Source of the DNA: Liolophura sinensis
Taxonomy: Eukaryota; Mollusca; Polyplacophora; Chitonida; Chitonidae
Assembly (NCBI RefSeq): GCF_032854445.1
Contig: NC_088297.1
Location: forward strand, 1,340,639-1,404,638
DNA length: 64,000 nucleotides
Reading direction: 5' to 3'
The translations under genes were made by a program, and so were the position numbers. Shown in pieces: positions 13,326 through 23,926 of this stretch; within the stretch, counting starts at the first letter, position 1; the number at the start of each line of letters is the position of its first letter. Under the pieces are notes generated by a model that worked only from the letters and a program-made list of their open reading frames with translations, was not told the origin of the DNA and made no database searches.

Positions 13326-13614
13326 GCTCTACCGATAAGACGATTCCTGGGAAACTTCAACAGCAATATGGCCATTATACTGTCAAAACGTATTAAAATT
13401 ACATTTAACAATTACATTAGAATCTATTGTTTGAGTGATGCTGGAATGTGTTATGTTATTGCAACAGATTGATCTGTTCATGCAACACATATTCAATTAA
13501 CCGTACTGGACTAGGAGAGTATTAGGATCAATATGACCTAGTACTACAATAAGCCTTGCTCTGGGTACTATCGCTCCCATAGACTAATTTAACAGACTTA
13601 TTGCAGTAGCCAGT

Positions 13615-14365
13615 TGTTATGTGAACAACTGACGTCAGCTTCTAAATATATCTTGCCACTGTTTACATATGCTGAGTTCAGGGCCTGCTGTCTGCCTTTG
13701 CCTTAGAATGTTCCAGAATACCCTCAGTTCGGGGCCTGTTTGTTTACAACAAGTGTTCAAGAATTTTTTTATTCTAGAAAATTCCACCAGTCTGTATAAG
13801 ACCCATGAAAGCAGGTCAAAGGGGGGAAAAGGAGAATTAAGAGTTTTGGATGCTTTCGCTGTGTATTACTTTAGTAGGCCTTTTGTGCTGAATTTTGGTG
13901 TCTTTATAGCCTCTGGCTTTGTTATATCATATCTCCGAGCACTTGTTCAGTCTGAACTTGTATATTTAATTTGTGCTCTTGTGTACACAGTGCTCATTAG
14001 CACACGGACCCTGTCTGTGGAATTTTGTGTATATTTCGTCATACACTCAGTTATACTGGGGATTTTCCTTCTTATTTGTGCATTTATACCTGTATGGTTT
14101 TCAGCATTGTGGAATATATGCGTCCGTTTGGACTTGACACCGTTGTACATGTAAGTACTTTAGTATTTGTATAGATATTGCTATCCTTTCTTGTTAAACT
14201 TAAGTACTTTAGTATTTGTATAAGTCTTGTTTTCTGTTCTTGTTATACTAAATAAATTGTTGTAAAATAAAATCTGCTGGTTTTGGTTAAATTTTTGTGC
14301 GGCTAAACTGTCGTGTATTTCGAACAAGCCATGTCTTTATAATACATACAGTTTGGGTCGTAACA
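13615..14365 (+). mobile_element. Solo LTR of a retrotransposon, copy 1
   Basis: Begins TGTTATG and ends CGTAACA, the short inverted TGTTA/TAACA ends typical of Gypsy-type LTRs. A second copy lies at 56003-56598. CCAG(T) before the 5' end and CCAG(C) after the 3' end form a short probable target duplication. AATAAA-type signals lie near 14250. A 161-codon frame at 13669-14154 is internal to the LTR. The second copy is deleted and broken in that region, so it is not a conserved gene. Confidence 0.7.
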
Positions 14366-15064
14366 CCAGCTTACAGAAATGCTTGAGGAATCTTTTCTTG
14401 ATCAGAAAAGAAAAGATTATAATCAGTGTAGCACTGGTTCCCTTGGTCAATCATGGCGACTGCGTTTGCGCTAGTCCAAGCGGTTGCTTGACAAATCTGT
14501 TGGCATGTTTCCTGGATGGTTGTAGAACATTTACCCTGTCAGTCTTACCCAGCAATAAATCTTCGTATGATTTATTTATTTATTATTTTAGTGTTTATTT
14601 ATGTTCAATAAGACCATAAGATTTGAATTATAGACGATGCTCCTTTGAAAAATGGTACGACTGCATCATTAGCATTTAGACTTAGAAACATTTAACCGTG
14701 AATAATTGACCATTTAGTAAAGTAGAAATTTTTAGCTTCGACATACATCTGCTTGAAACAACGTTGTTGTTGTTGCTGTTGTTAGAGGCGAGGTTCTTCT
14801 GCTTCTTTATTGTGGGGTTAAACATGTGTGGGTACGACTAAAACAGCAAGTCGATGGTTCTGTCCGTGTGTCTATCTTTTGGCATGTTTTAACATACGTC
14901 ATTAAGTCAAGGAAGGGTCTGGATACAACACGACACAAAAACCTATGTGGAGGATGTTGCAGCTATTGCGATGTACCGTTTGTTGAATTGCCCATGCGTT
15001 TAAGTTTATTTCGGCACAAGGGTCATTTAGTACATCGTTATATGTACATGCAATGGAACAAACA
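14366..15064. other. No gene recognised
   Basis: Short frames only. A 132-codon plus-strand frame at 14826-15224 runs into the adjacent SINE and is therefore unsupported. Confidence 0.45.
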
Positions 15065-15283
15065 TATTTATTTATTTGATACTCAAGAACGTTTCACCTA
15101 TCCGACGGCGGCCGGCGTTATGAAGGGAGGAAACCACACAGAGCCAGGGGAAACAGACCTTCCCACTAACGACTGGAGAGGAAGCCAGCAAGAGCTGGAC
15201 TTAAACTCAGAGCGATCACATTAGTTGGAGGTCGCTGGTTCATAGTGCCTCGCTGGCGAGCCAACCTCCGCGGCCACAGAGGT
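15065..15283 (-). mobile_element. SINE-1 copy
   Basis: Minus-strand copy with the ACGGCGGCCGGCGTTATG block, the AGGAAGCCAGC...GAGCTGGACTT block, and a decayed head ending near GCGGCCACAGAGG. Confidence 0.85.
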
Positions 15284-15397
15284 CCATCGTCAGTGTTATA
15301 ATGATTAACCTCTATATCCATCATGTGTATGTTTCATTTCGATGAGTCAAATGTCCACTTTACCGCCTAGTCGCAAATAAAGGACTATAGGCGGGAA

Positions 15398-15462
15398 TGT
15401 GTATGTGTGTATATGTGTGTGTGTAAGGGGGAGGGGGGGGGGGGAGGGGGGCGACTAGTTAT
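15398..15462. repeat. GT repeat followed by a G-rich run
   Basis: (GTAT/GT)n leads into several runs of four or more G, long enough for a G-quadruplex. Confidence 0.8.
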
Positions 15463-16054
15463 GTATCCAATCGAATATTTGCTATTATTTTAGAATAACT
15501 CAATAAATGACCCTTCTCAGTTGTGAACGTGTTACCGTTCGAAATGGGTAATGAAGTTCGCAAAAAAGCCTGATACGGTATCAAGAGTAAACAGGATAAT
15601 ATATCTTCACTGGGACTTTCACGTGTGTATTTCTACTTGCTGTCAAAGTTTTGTTATTGTTAACTTTCGTCTTCAGATGTAAAAAAAAATGAAGAAATCC
15701 GTATCTCTGCATTACACGGATAGTCATCCTTCACAGTGCGGTGAGCTAACGAAGTCACTGTGTAGGATAGGTTCCACATCGAGGAAGAGTTTGAATCTTT
15801 TGTGATTCTTTGTTTGTCTTTTTATATTGCTACATAGTTTTTGTGTGAGTAAAGATATAGTTGGCTGGCATCAAATAAATGTTACCATATTTAACAAAGA
15901 AGAAAAACCACAAAAAAACCCCATAAGTGTTGTCATGAATTAGAATGGATAAATGTTAAGGTATTGTACTACGCCACGTGTGACAACAAAAGCGATATAA
16001 TACGTGAATCCTGGTTCAGATCACATGTGGTCCTCTAGCTATGTCATTAACATG

Positions 16055-16190
16055 GATTTATTTCTTTATTTGATTAATGTTTTACGCCGTTCTCAAGAAT
16101 ATTTCACTTATTTGACAATGGACAACATTGAGGTGGGAGGAAACCGGACAGAAACCCACGACCACCCGTAGGTTGCTGGCAGACTCTGCA
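16055..16190 (-). mobile_element. SINE-1, 3' half
   Basis: Tail complement, TTTTACGCCGTTCTCAAGAA core, and the GGTGGGAGGAAACCGG to GTTGCTGGCAGAC block. The head is missing. Confidence 0.85.
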
Positions 16191-16789
16191 ACATTGACAT
16201 GTTATTCGTGATGGAAGTGTAAGGCTGAGCGTCAGTTATATATGTATTTGATTGATTGGTGCGTAACTGCGTGCTCAAAATTTTCCCATTCTACAGAGTC
16301 TGTTGCAAGAAATATATTTCAGGGTGACGAAAACAGGCCATTAGTGTTCGATTTTGTGACCCGTGCATTGCCTCAGTGCACGTTTGGAGCGTTATAACTC
16401 GCAAGCTTGCTATATAACAGGAAAGAGTAAAGCAGAGCTTAAGAAAAGAAGTAGCTGTCATTCACAGCTGTAGTCAGTTTGACTTCTTGGGGTGCACAGT
16501 TTCTTGCACTGAGGCCGATTCCCCGCCTTACCATACTAAGACCTTTATAACACGACCCGTTCTGTAACGTTTCTAACCTTAGAACCTTTTTAACACTAAA
16601 TATAGTACAGGTGCGCGTCTGATATTTAGTGAAAGCCGATACTTTCAGCTTTTCTATGTGAATGGGGAAACTCTAGTTTGATTGGCTAATATGGATCTTT
16701 GCAACTAATATCCGGGATAGCATAAGTGCGTTACAAATTTTCAGAAACCCTGTAGTAATGTGTGCCTCATTTAACATTGGCACATGCAA

Positions 16790-17120
16790 AATTGAAGTAC
16801 AATGTTCAAATACAACACAGCCCATTGAGTAAACCAGTGACGTCTAATAGTTTGCATTGATAACATCACTGCAATTTGAAACCAAACTGGGCTTATGTCT
16901 TGATGCTAGGGGGCGTGCTATTCCCTGCTATGCCTTCACATGTTAAAACAATTAGAATAAGAAACACCTGAGATAGCTTGACGAGGAACCGTAATTCACC
17001 GGTTACATGTGACCATTTGCCAGCTATCACACTGTCGCCGTTGTTCTGGTTTTACTCTCTATGCTCTACGTCTATCACACTGTCGTCGCTGCCCTGGTTT
17101 TACTCTCTATGTGGTACGTC
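16790..17120. repeat. Repeat B, copy 1
   Basis: Local repeat with the ordered motifs CAGTGACGTCTAATA, GGGGGCGTG, TTCACCGGTTACATGTGACC, TTTGCCAGC(T/C)ATCACACTG and CTGGTTTTAC. Its final 48 bp (TATCACACTGTCG...TACGTC) is duplicated in tandem. Other copies lie at 17.17, 18.26/19.57 and 22.73 kb. Confidence 0.7.
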
Positions 17121-17169
17121 TTAAATTATACAGCATATATGCTAGATGGCAAGTAATTTGCTACTATTT

Positions 17170-17560
17170 AAGCTTTTACATGTTAGAATAGCTACAATAA
17201 ACCCCTTACTGAGATAGATTGAGGGTCCTCCGTGGCTCAGTTGGTTAGCGCGCTCGCGCAGAGTGATGACCCAGAAGTCTCTCACCAATGCGGTCGCTGT
17301 GACTTGTTCCAGCTCATGTTGGATTCAACTGCGGCCTTACGTGGGAAGGTCCGTCAGCAACCTGTGGATGTTCGTGGGTTTCCCCCTGGCTTTGCCCGGT
17401 TTCCTCCCACCATAATGCTGGCCGCCGTCGTAAAAGTAAAATATTCTTGAATACGGCGTAAAACACCAATCAAAAAATAAAAAATAAATGAATTGACAGA
17501 TTGAGAAAGGGCCATATTTCACCGGTCACTGCTGTAAAGCTTTACTCTCTTTTACTCATC
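17170..17560. repeat. Repeat B, copy 2, split by a SINE
   Basis: The left part ends ...CTTACTGAGATAGATTGAG and the right part resumes GATTGAGAAAGGGCC...TTTCACCGG. The SINE-1 copy sits between them. Confidence 0.7.
17224..17497 (+). mobile_element. Full-length SINE-1 nested in repeat B
   Basis: Complete plus-strand copy. It starts TCCTCCGTGGCTCAGTTGG (box A), followed by TTAGCGCGCTCGCG. The box B region here is decayed to GACTTGTTCCAGC where other copies read GAGTTCAAGTCC. The core CCGCCGTCGTAAAAGTAAAA, ACACCAATC and an A-rich tail follow. The flanks share AGATTGAG (17216-17223 and 17498-17505). Confidence 0.9.
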
Positions 17561-18255
17561 TTCTCTTTACATCACAAATGTTCATGGGCATGGCCTGAGC
17601 TTCAGTCTACGACCTTGTATTCTGGAGTTGGTTGTTAAAAATTCCACCGCAATTTTAATTCAGATTCAAATTTTAAAAGCCTGTCGATTCTAACAGAAAA
17701 AAACTAATGACATTTTTGTCCAAACTAAAGGTCAACCGGGTCTTAAGAACGACTGAGTCCAGGTGTATAAAACATGTTCACCTCTTCTGAGAGTGAAGTC
17801 TTCACCCTCCGTGCGCATACACGCGCGTGTTTGTCGGATGTGACACTATACCTTGTCAAATGTGTCAACAACCAGCCGGAGAAGAAGTCGCCCAAGGGTC
17901 TACGATAAACCGGAAGTCAACACCTCCGTCCTCTGATTTGACTTCCACCATTTCCACATTAAGATAAAATAAGGGGACTACCTCCTTGACATCAGGCGAT
18001 GTTGTTGATCTCCTGTGACCGGGTTTCGTTGTTATTTCCTATATTTCATAAGTGGACATTTCTGAATATTTATACCATTTAATTTTACTATCTTTCTTCA
18101 TTGTTATGTCTTATGGTCTGCGTTTTACAGTTTTCTCAAGGCTAAGCAACAGCCGTACCTTGTTCACACTGCCTATGTTCAGTAATGGTGTTTTTGGTTT
18201 GGTCTTACGTCAGGATTCTGCTGGTGGACAAAGCATACCTGGGGCTCGTCCTTTT

Positions 18256-18475
18256 GCATTGTTTTAATGTGATTGCATGTTAAATGTTATGACGACACAG
18301 CATTTAGAGTAATTCTAGACTACTGACGTCTAATAAATTGCAATTGATATTACTGCATTTTTTGTCTAATTCTGCTTAAGCCATAGTGTTAGAGGGACGT
18401 GTAAATTGGTGGTATTTGTGCATTTACATAAACAGTTAGAATAAAACCCTGACTGATAAGAGGCAATTAACATAA
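18256..18475. repeat. Repeat B, copy 3, left part
   Basis: GCATTGTTTTAATGTGA, TAATTCTAGACTACTGACGTC, TTCTGCTTAAGCC, then GTTAGAATAAAACCCTGACTG. Closely similar to the copy at 22.73 kb. Confidence 0.7.
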
Positions 18476-18482
18476 CTGCTTT

Positions 18483-19565
18483 TGGGTACCTAATTCTGCT
18501 TAAGACATGTGGCTAGAACACATTTAAGGGTCTAGTTTTTCTGCTTAAGGCATTTGGCTAGAATGCATTTCAGTTACTAGCTTTTCTGCTTAAGACATGT
18601 GGGTACAATGCTTTTAAGTTGCTAGCTTTTCAGATTAAGACATGTGGCTAAAATGCATTTCAGTTGCTAGCTTTTCTGCTTAAGACGTGGCTAGATTGCA
18701 TTTAAGTTGCTAGCTTTCCTGTTTAAGACGTGGCTAGAATGCATTTAAGTTGCTAGCTTTTCAGCTTAAGGCATGTGGCTAGAATGCATTTCAGTTGCTA
18801 GCTTTTCTGCTTAAGACATGTGGCTAGAATGCATTTAAGTTGCTAGCTTTTCAGCTTAAGACATGTGGCTAGAATGCATTTCAGTTGCTAGCTTTTCAGC
18901 TTAAGACATGTGGCTAGAATGCATTTCAGTTGCTAGCTTTTCTGCTTAAGACATGTGGCTAGAATGCATTTAAGTTGCTAGCTTTTCAGCTTAAGACATG
19001 TGGCTAGAATGCTTTTAAGTTGCTAGCTTTTCAGCTTAAGACATGTGGTTAGAATGCATTTAAGTTGCAAACTTTTCTGCTTAAGACATGTGGCTAGAAT
19101 GCATTTCAGTTGCTAGCTTTTCTGCTTAAGACATGTGGCTAGAATGCATTTAAGTTGCTAGCTTTTCAGCTTAAGACATGTGGTTAGAATGCTTTTAAGT
19201 TGCAAACTTTTCTGCTTAAGACATGTGGCTAGAATGCATTTCAGTTGCTAGCTTTTCAGCTTAAGACATGTGGCTAGAATACGTTCAGTTGCTAGCTTTT
19301 CTGTTTAAGACTTGTGGTTAGAATGCATTTCAGTTGCTAGCTTTTCTGCTTAAGACATGTGGGTACAATGCTTTTAAGTTGCTAGCTTTTCTGTTTAAGA
19401 CGTGGCTAGAATGCATTTAAGTTACTAGCTTTCAGCTTAAGACATGTGGTTAGAATGCGTTTAAGAGGCTAGCTTTTCTGTTAAAGACGTGGCTAGAATG
19501 CATTTAAGTTGCTATCTTTTTTGCTTAAGCCATGTGGGTAGAGCGCATTTAAGCGGCTAGCTTTT
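18483..19565. repeat. 45-bp minisatellite, about 24 units
   Basis: Unit close to GCTAGCTTTTCTGCTTAAGA followed by CATGTGGCTAGAATGCATTT and CAGTT. Two main variants alternate: CAGTT/AAGTT and TCTGC/TCAGC. Some units lack 2-3 bp (GACGTGGC for GACATGTGGC). The motif TTCTGCTTAAG also occurs once in the surrounding repeat B, so the array probably grew from it. Confidence 0.95.
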
Positions 19566-19740
19566 AAAGAATCGCATGTGCAACTAAAATGAAACCCTAA
19601 CTGAAGTAAATTGACAAGAGGCTGTATTTCACCGGTATCGTGTGACTATTTGCCAGCTATTACACTGTCGTCGCTGCTCTGGTTTTACTCTTTATGCTCT
19701 TCGTCATTACTATAAAGGTCGGTGGTTTAATCCCCTCCTA
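19566..19740. repeat. Repeat B, copy 3, right part
   Basis: CCTAACTGAAGTAAATTGAC, TATTTCACCGG, TTTGCCAGCTATTACACTG, CTGGTTTTACTC. This continues copy 3 on the far side of the minisatellite. Confidence 0.65.
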
Positions 19741-19794
19741 TAATATACTGGCCACCATTTTGTCCGTGCTGAATTCTGTTGTATGGCATTAAGG

Positions 19795-20010
19795 AACGAG
19801 AACTAAAAACCCGATACAACCTGGAGCCTATTTTCCGTAAGTCCCGAACCCCAGTAAGCCCGAATCCACGTCCAGTAACCCAAAACGTATTTTTAGCTCA
19901 GCAAAACCCATTTCCAGCCAGCCAAATCCCATCTTCAGCAAAACTAAACCCATTTCCCATAATCCCCACTTTCAGCAGACCAGGGGAAATTTTCAGTACG
20001 CCAAAACCCA
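19795..20010. repeat. Degenerate AACCCATTTCCAGC-type tandem repeat
   Basis: Recurring CCAGTAAGCCC, CAAAACCCATTTCCAGC and similar units at about 18-24 bp spacing. A 95-codon plus-strand frame across it (19779-20066) shows echoing Asn-Pro-Phe-Pro groups that result from the repeat. I do not call it a gene. Confidence 0.5.
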
Positions 20011-20600
20011 TGTATCATCTTAACCGAGGTGGAAATACAAGCAACGCCTCTTCTGTTCTTCAATAAAAGCCATATGTATTCTGCTACAAATGCCTGTATA
20101 CCTATGATGCTGGAAAACACCACTTTTCCACGTCTCAACTGTATTTTTCTTTTGTTTTTCTTATTTTTAATTCTGTAAATTCTTTAATTCATAGCTACTT
20201 TGATCATGCTGAGAAGCGGATACTTATGCTGGTTGTAAAGGGTACAGAACTGAACAAATAGTTAATTTGCTATTAGTAATGGTACTTCACAAAATATTAA
20301 ATTTTTTTTTGATATTGTAAGTTTAATCTTGCTTTAAAATGGGAGAAATAGTTTTGTAAAGAATGAGGACTAGACAAAATCTGAAACTAAACAAAGCTTC
20401 AAACTCTACGGCAATTAGTCTGACGAATATTGGAGCATTGTTTTCTAATCTCTAGTGACAGCTCTTTTACACGAGTGTATCTATATTGTTCTTTTAATTG
20501 TTACAATACGGCGGAGAACACCAATAAATAACTGAAAATAGACTGACATTATAATGCATAATCAAATTAAAATCGATGTCGTTTAACTGTGTCATAATGG

Positions 20601-20750
20601 GGTGACTGACGTCAGTTGTTAGTCGTCTATGACAACCATGCTCTGCCCAACCAAGACGCCCAGAACCGGTGGATATCATCCTGAGCCTCAAGATGGTCCT
20701 ACCGGAGAAAATGGATGAGGAGAGAGGGGAAGTGGGCGTGGTCGTCTGTT
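20601..20750 (+). pseudogene. Decayed AChBP/Cys-loop ligand-binding exon
   Basis: This segment resembles exon 2 of the AChBP gene 5 kb downstream. From 20613 one frame gives QLLVVYDNHALPNQDAQNR. After a one-base shift near 20669 the next frame gives VDIILSLKMVLPEKMDEERG and then EVGVVVC. In the intact exon the order is QLLAGYDKNVLP...VKVSLDFTLIQL...EGEVGVTVWLSQ. The DNA run GGGGAAGTGGGCGTG is shared exactly. The binding-site Trp of loop D has become Cys (TGT), a frame shift is present, and no splice donor follows. Start and flanking exons were not found. It is a relic of a second Cys-loop ligand-binding gene or a partial duplication of the intact one. Confidence 0.7.
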
Positions 20751-20789
20751 CGTTCGGACACTGTCACTCACTCATTCGATGATTATTTA

Positions 20790-20965
20790 ATGCATTTACT
20801 TGACGCCATGCTCAGTAATTGTTCACTTACATGACGGCATGCAATATAAAAGTGGGGAAAATGGAAGTAAATGCCGCACCTTAGCTTAAGACCGAAGCTG
20901 ATGCAACAAGAACTGGATTCGAACTCGTGCCACGGGCACCATATACAGACGCATCTAACACCCAC
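20790..20965 (-). mobile_element. SINE-like element with a different tRNA head (SINE-3)
   Basis: On the minus strand a head with a perfect box B (GTTCGAATCC) is followed by a body that ends with a core related to SINE-1 (TTGACGCCATGCTCAGTAAT on plus). The head differs from SINE-1 and SINE-2. Single copy here. Confidence 0.5.
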
Positions 20966-21200
20966 TTTAGTACACATACAGAGAGTCACCGTAATTTATT
21001 TTTTGTAGATATGTGTGTTTTTGTATTTTTCCCAGCAGACCAGCAACGAACACGTCACTAATGAATCCCGCCCTAAGGCGGAAAGTGCTAATGCTGCGCT
21101 CTTACTGCTTGTGGAGCTTGGTGACAACGAGCGGCCCCATGATGCTCGTGTGGCCATCTGTGCAATCTAACGTGCGCTGAACACCATTTGTCTGCGCAGT

Positions 21201-21436
21201 ATATTTATTTATGTATTTGACTGGTGTTTTACGTTGCTCACGAAGAATATACGATTTATACGACGGTAGTAAGCATATAGGTGGCAAAAAACCGGACACT
21301 GTTCGGGGAAAACCCACTAGCATCCGCAGGTTGTTCGTAGACCTTGACAAGGTACGGCCGCATGGAAAGCCAGCATGAGCTGAACTCACAGTGACCTCAT
21401 TGGCTTCTGGGTCATTGCGACGCGTTGCGTAATACA
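21201..21436 (-). mobile_element. SINE-1 copy, diverged
   Basis: Tail complement ATTTATTTATGTATTTGACT, TGGTGTTTTACG, ATACGACGGTAGTAAGCATA, ATCCGCAGGTTG, then AAGCCAGCATGAGCTGAACT and a partial head. The long minus-strand open frame over it is SINE sequence. Confidence 0.85.
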
Positions 21437-21759
21437 ACATTACCCTGGAATGGAAAATTTGCTTCTCCACCCCTATAAAAATGAGTGTTAAAATGACTCT
21501 ACAATTAAGCGGGAAATTCAAGAGTTTATGGCATTAATCGACAAACAAACAAAAAAAATCCCGTTTACAACAACTTGGTAATCTAGTTTGAAGTCATTGT
21601 AAAATGATTATTTTTTCTAATTTGGCTGAATGTATTATATGACGCCTCTTAATGTTTGGAAAAGCTAGTGGTCACAGGTTCTGTTCCAGCTTTTGTCAGT
21701 TGTGGTGCTCTTTGAATCAAGGGCTTTTCCTGTTTTCTCTAGCCACTAATCTATATACT

Positions 21760-21812
21760 TGGCGTCACGTAAGTGAAAGTTTCTAGAGAACGGCGTTTGA
21801 CACCAATTCAGT
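21760..21812 (+). mobile_element. SINE-1 3' core fragment
   Basis: GGCGTCACGTAAGTGAAAGT...GAACGGCGTTTGACACCAAT matches the 3' core of the family with about a dozen changes. Confidence 0.6.
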
Positions 21813-22732
21813 GTGCCTGAATATTTTTAGCCATCGGCTCGTTGATAAATAATGGACGTCAGAAGTATGTTTCCCAAATTAAAACATAAATTATTACATT
21901 TCTTTGGAATTACATGGAACATAACTCAGGTACCTTGTATCTTGAAGGCTACTTAACGGCGAAAATACGTTTTGCCCGTGCAATCTACATTCCGATTATG
22001 TTCTGTCAAACTTGGGTAAACGTATAAAACCACTTAAGAATCGTACGTAGATTAACTTGTCATTTCAATACATCTTTTATTTGTCAAGATTTATTAAGTA
22101 TTTCCAAAAAAAATCACCAAATTTCAAATTACGCTCTGTTTTGGCTGCTTATAGCACTGAGGTGATCTGAAAACCTTAACCACAAATGCGACAATAGCCG
22201 TTTTTTAAACGAGGCCCGTCTTTGATATCTGAATGAAGAAGCTTCATGTAGCCATGGCTCTTCAGAGTCGTGGAAGAGGTCTGCAGATTTTGAAACAAGC
22301 TTGCCCTATTTCTTGTTATGTGGCTGAAAGGAGCTTAAGCTGTTACTTTATGACGGATGTGAACTTTAAATACAAATCCTTTTGATGTGTATGTATATAA
22401 AAATGTCACTTAATCTGCCGATAATAGTAAATGATTTTAGTATTAATAAACCTGGAAAAATAAAATCAAAACAGAAAATATTAAGATGGATAGCTGAACA
22501 TTTGCCTCGTTTTTATCATGATGCACAAGTTGAAATTTGAGACAGATTATTCTAAATACAAGGAGCCACTTTGGGCGGTTCTCCTTAAGAGTTCCGGTCC
22601 TCGGTGTGTGTCCGCTGTTATCACATACTGGCTTCCTGACCGGTCTGCCCTGACACTCTGTGTACTTTAAGCCTTATGGCTGACTTCTCACTGTAGCCTG
22701 AGTACCCAAGGCCTTGACCCGATGCATTGTTT
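21813..22732. other. No gene recognised
   Basis: AT-rich, without repeats or open frames of note. Confidence 0.45.
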
Positions 22733-23175
22733 TAATGTGAGTGTATGTTAAATCTGGTGAAACAGCATTATGAGTAATTCTAGACCAGTGACTTCTAATA
22801 CATTGATATTAATAACTTGACTGCATTTTTTAAAAAATCTTATCCTTCCGTAGTTAAGCCCTGGAGCCGGTTTCATGAAGGTTACTTAGTATTAAGTTGC
22901 CCTTAGATAAGTGCACTTTACATCTCTACAACATACGTAGTTACAGTAGCTAAGGGCAAACTTTGCTAAGCGAATTTCATGAAACCGATGTCTTCGGTTA
23001 AGTCCTGATACCAGGGGGCGTGTAAAATTACTACAATTTTACATTAACATGAACGTTAGAATTCCCCGGCTGAGGTGAATTAACAAGAGACCTTGTATCA
23101 CCAGTTACATGTGACCATTTGCCAGCCATCACACTGCTGCCGCTGCTTTGGTTTTACGCTTTGTGCTATACTTCT
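22733..23175. repeat. Repeat B, copy 4, interrupted by a MITE
   Basis: GCATTGTTTTAATGTGAGTG, TAATTCTAGACCAGTGACTTC, then the MITE, then CCAGGGGGCGTG, GGTGAATTAACAAGAGACC, TTACATGTGACCATTTGCCA and TGGTTTTACGC. Confidence 0.7.
22864..22996. mobile_element. MITE with CGGTTTCATGAA inverted ends
   Basis: GCCGGTTTCATGAAGG at the left and ...ATTTCATGAAACCGATG at the right are inverted repeats, with further pairing (TTGCCCTTAG / CTAAGGGCAA). The flanks share GTTAAG(C/T)CCTG (22853-22863 and 22997-23007), a probable target duplication inside repeat B. Confidence 0.7.
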
Positions 23176-23188
23176 TTCATTATATTGT

Positions 23189-23455
23189 TATTATTTATTT
23201 ATTTATTTTATTATTTTTCTTAATTGATGTTTTTTCGCCTTACTCGTGAACATTTCACCTCTACGACGGAGGCCAGCATTATGACGGGAAGAAGCCGGTC
23301 AGAGACCGGGAGAAATCCAGGACCATCGGCAAATTGCTAACAGACCTTCGCCCCTTCGTCGGACAGGAAGTCAGCACGAGCTGGACTTGAAATCACAGCG
23401 GCCACACTGGCTTCTGGGTCATTGCGCCGCGCTTTCGCGCTAACCCCATCGGCTA
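23189..23455 (-). mobile_element. SINE-1, near full length
   Basis: Minus-strand copy from the (TTTA)n complement through CTACGACGGAGGCCAGCATT and AGCACGAGCTGGACTTGAAA to the head GGGTCATTGCGCCGCGC...CTAACC. Confidence 0.88.
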
Positions 23456-23926
23456 TTGATATAACTAGAAAACTATGTATTAATTACTTTTTTCTCAGTT
23501 CCTTTGCTTCATACATTCAGCAACATTAACACATAACCTTACTGGCACCAAACATTGGATGTGACCTTTCTCGTACAGCTAAGTAGGAGTACACGTGACA
23601 TTCTAACAAAAAACTTGTCAGTCAACCATATTGGAGTCTTGATACATGTAACATTGGTTGATATAGCCGCGGGACACCAGTATGGCTGCCACATCATCCA
23701 ATCTCTTCTATATAGATTTCTCCACGACTGACATAAAACCCCGTGTAATAAATAGGCCTTCATTCACGCTTTGGTAACAAATAGGAATTTCCGGTGAGTA
23801 TGGAAAATAACCTCACACAATTTGCCAAAAGTGAGCTTATCGTCTTCAGGCGGAAGCACCCCGATGGGGTAGTCAGATGGGCGGATTGGTTAAGAGGTTG
23901 AGCTTGTACTTTGTATCAGGACTGTT

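Noticed and set aside
13669-14154. 161-codon frame, the longest in the window, with hydrophobic stretches
   Set aside because: It lies inside a solo LTR that recurs at 56 kb, where the frame is deleted and broken.
18483-19565. CRISPR-like regular array
   Set aside because: Units are contiguous without unique spacers; it is a minisatellite in an animal genome.
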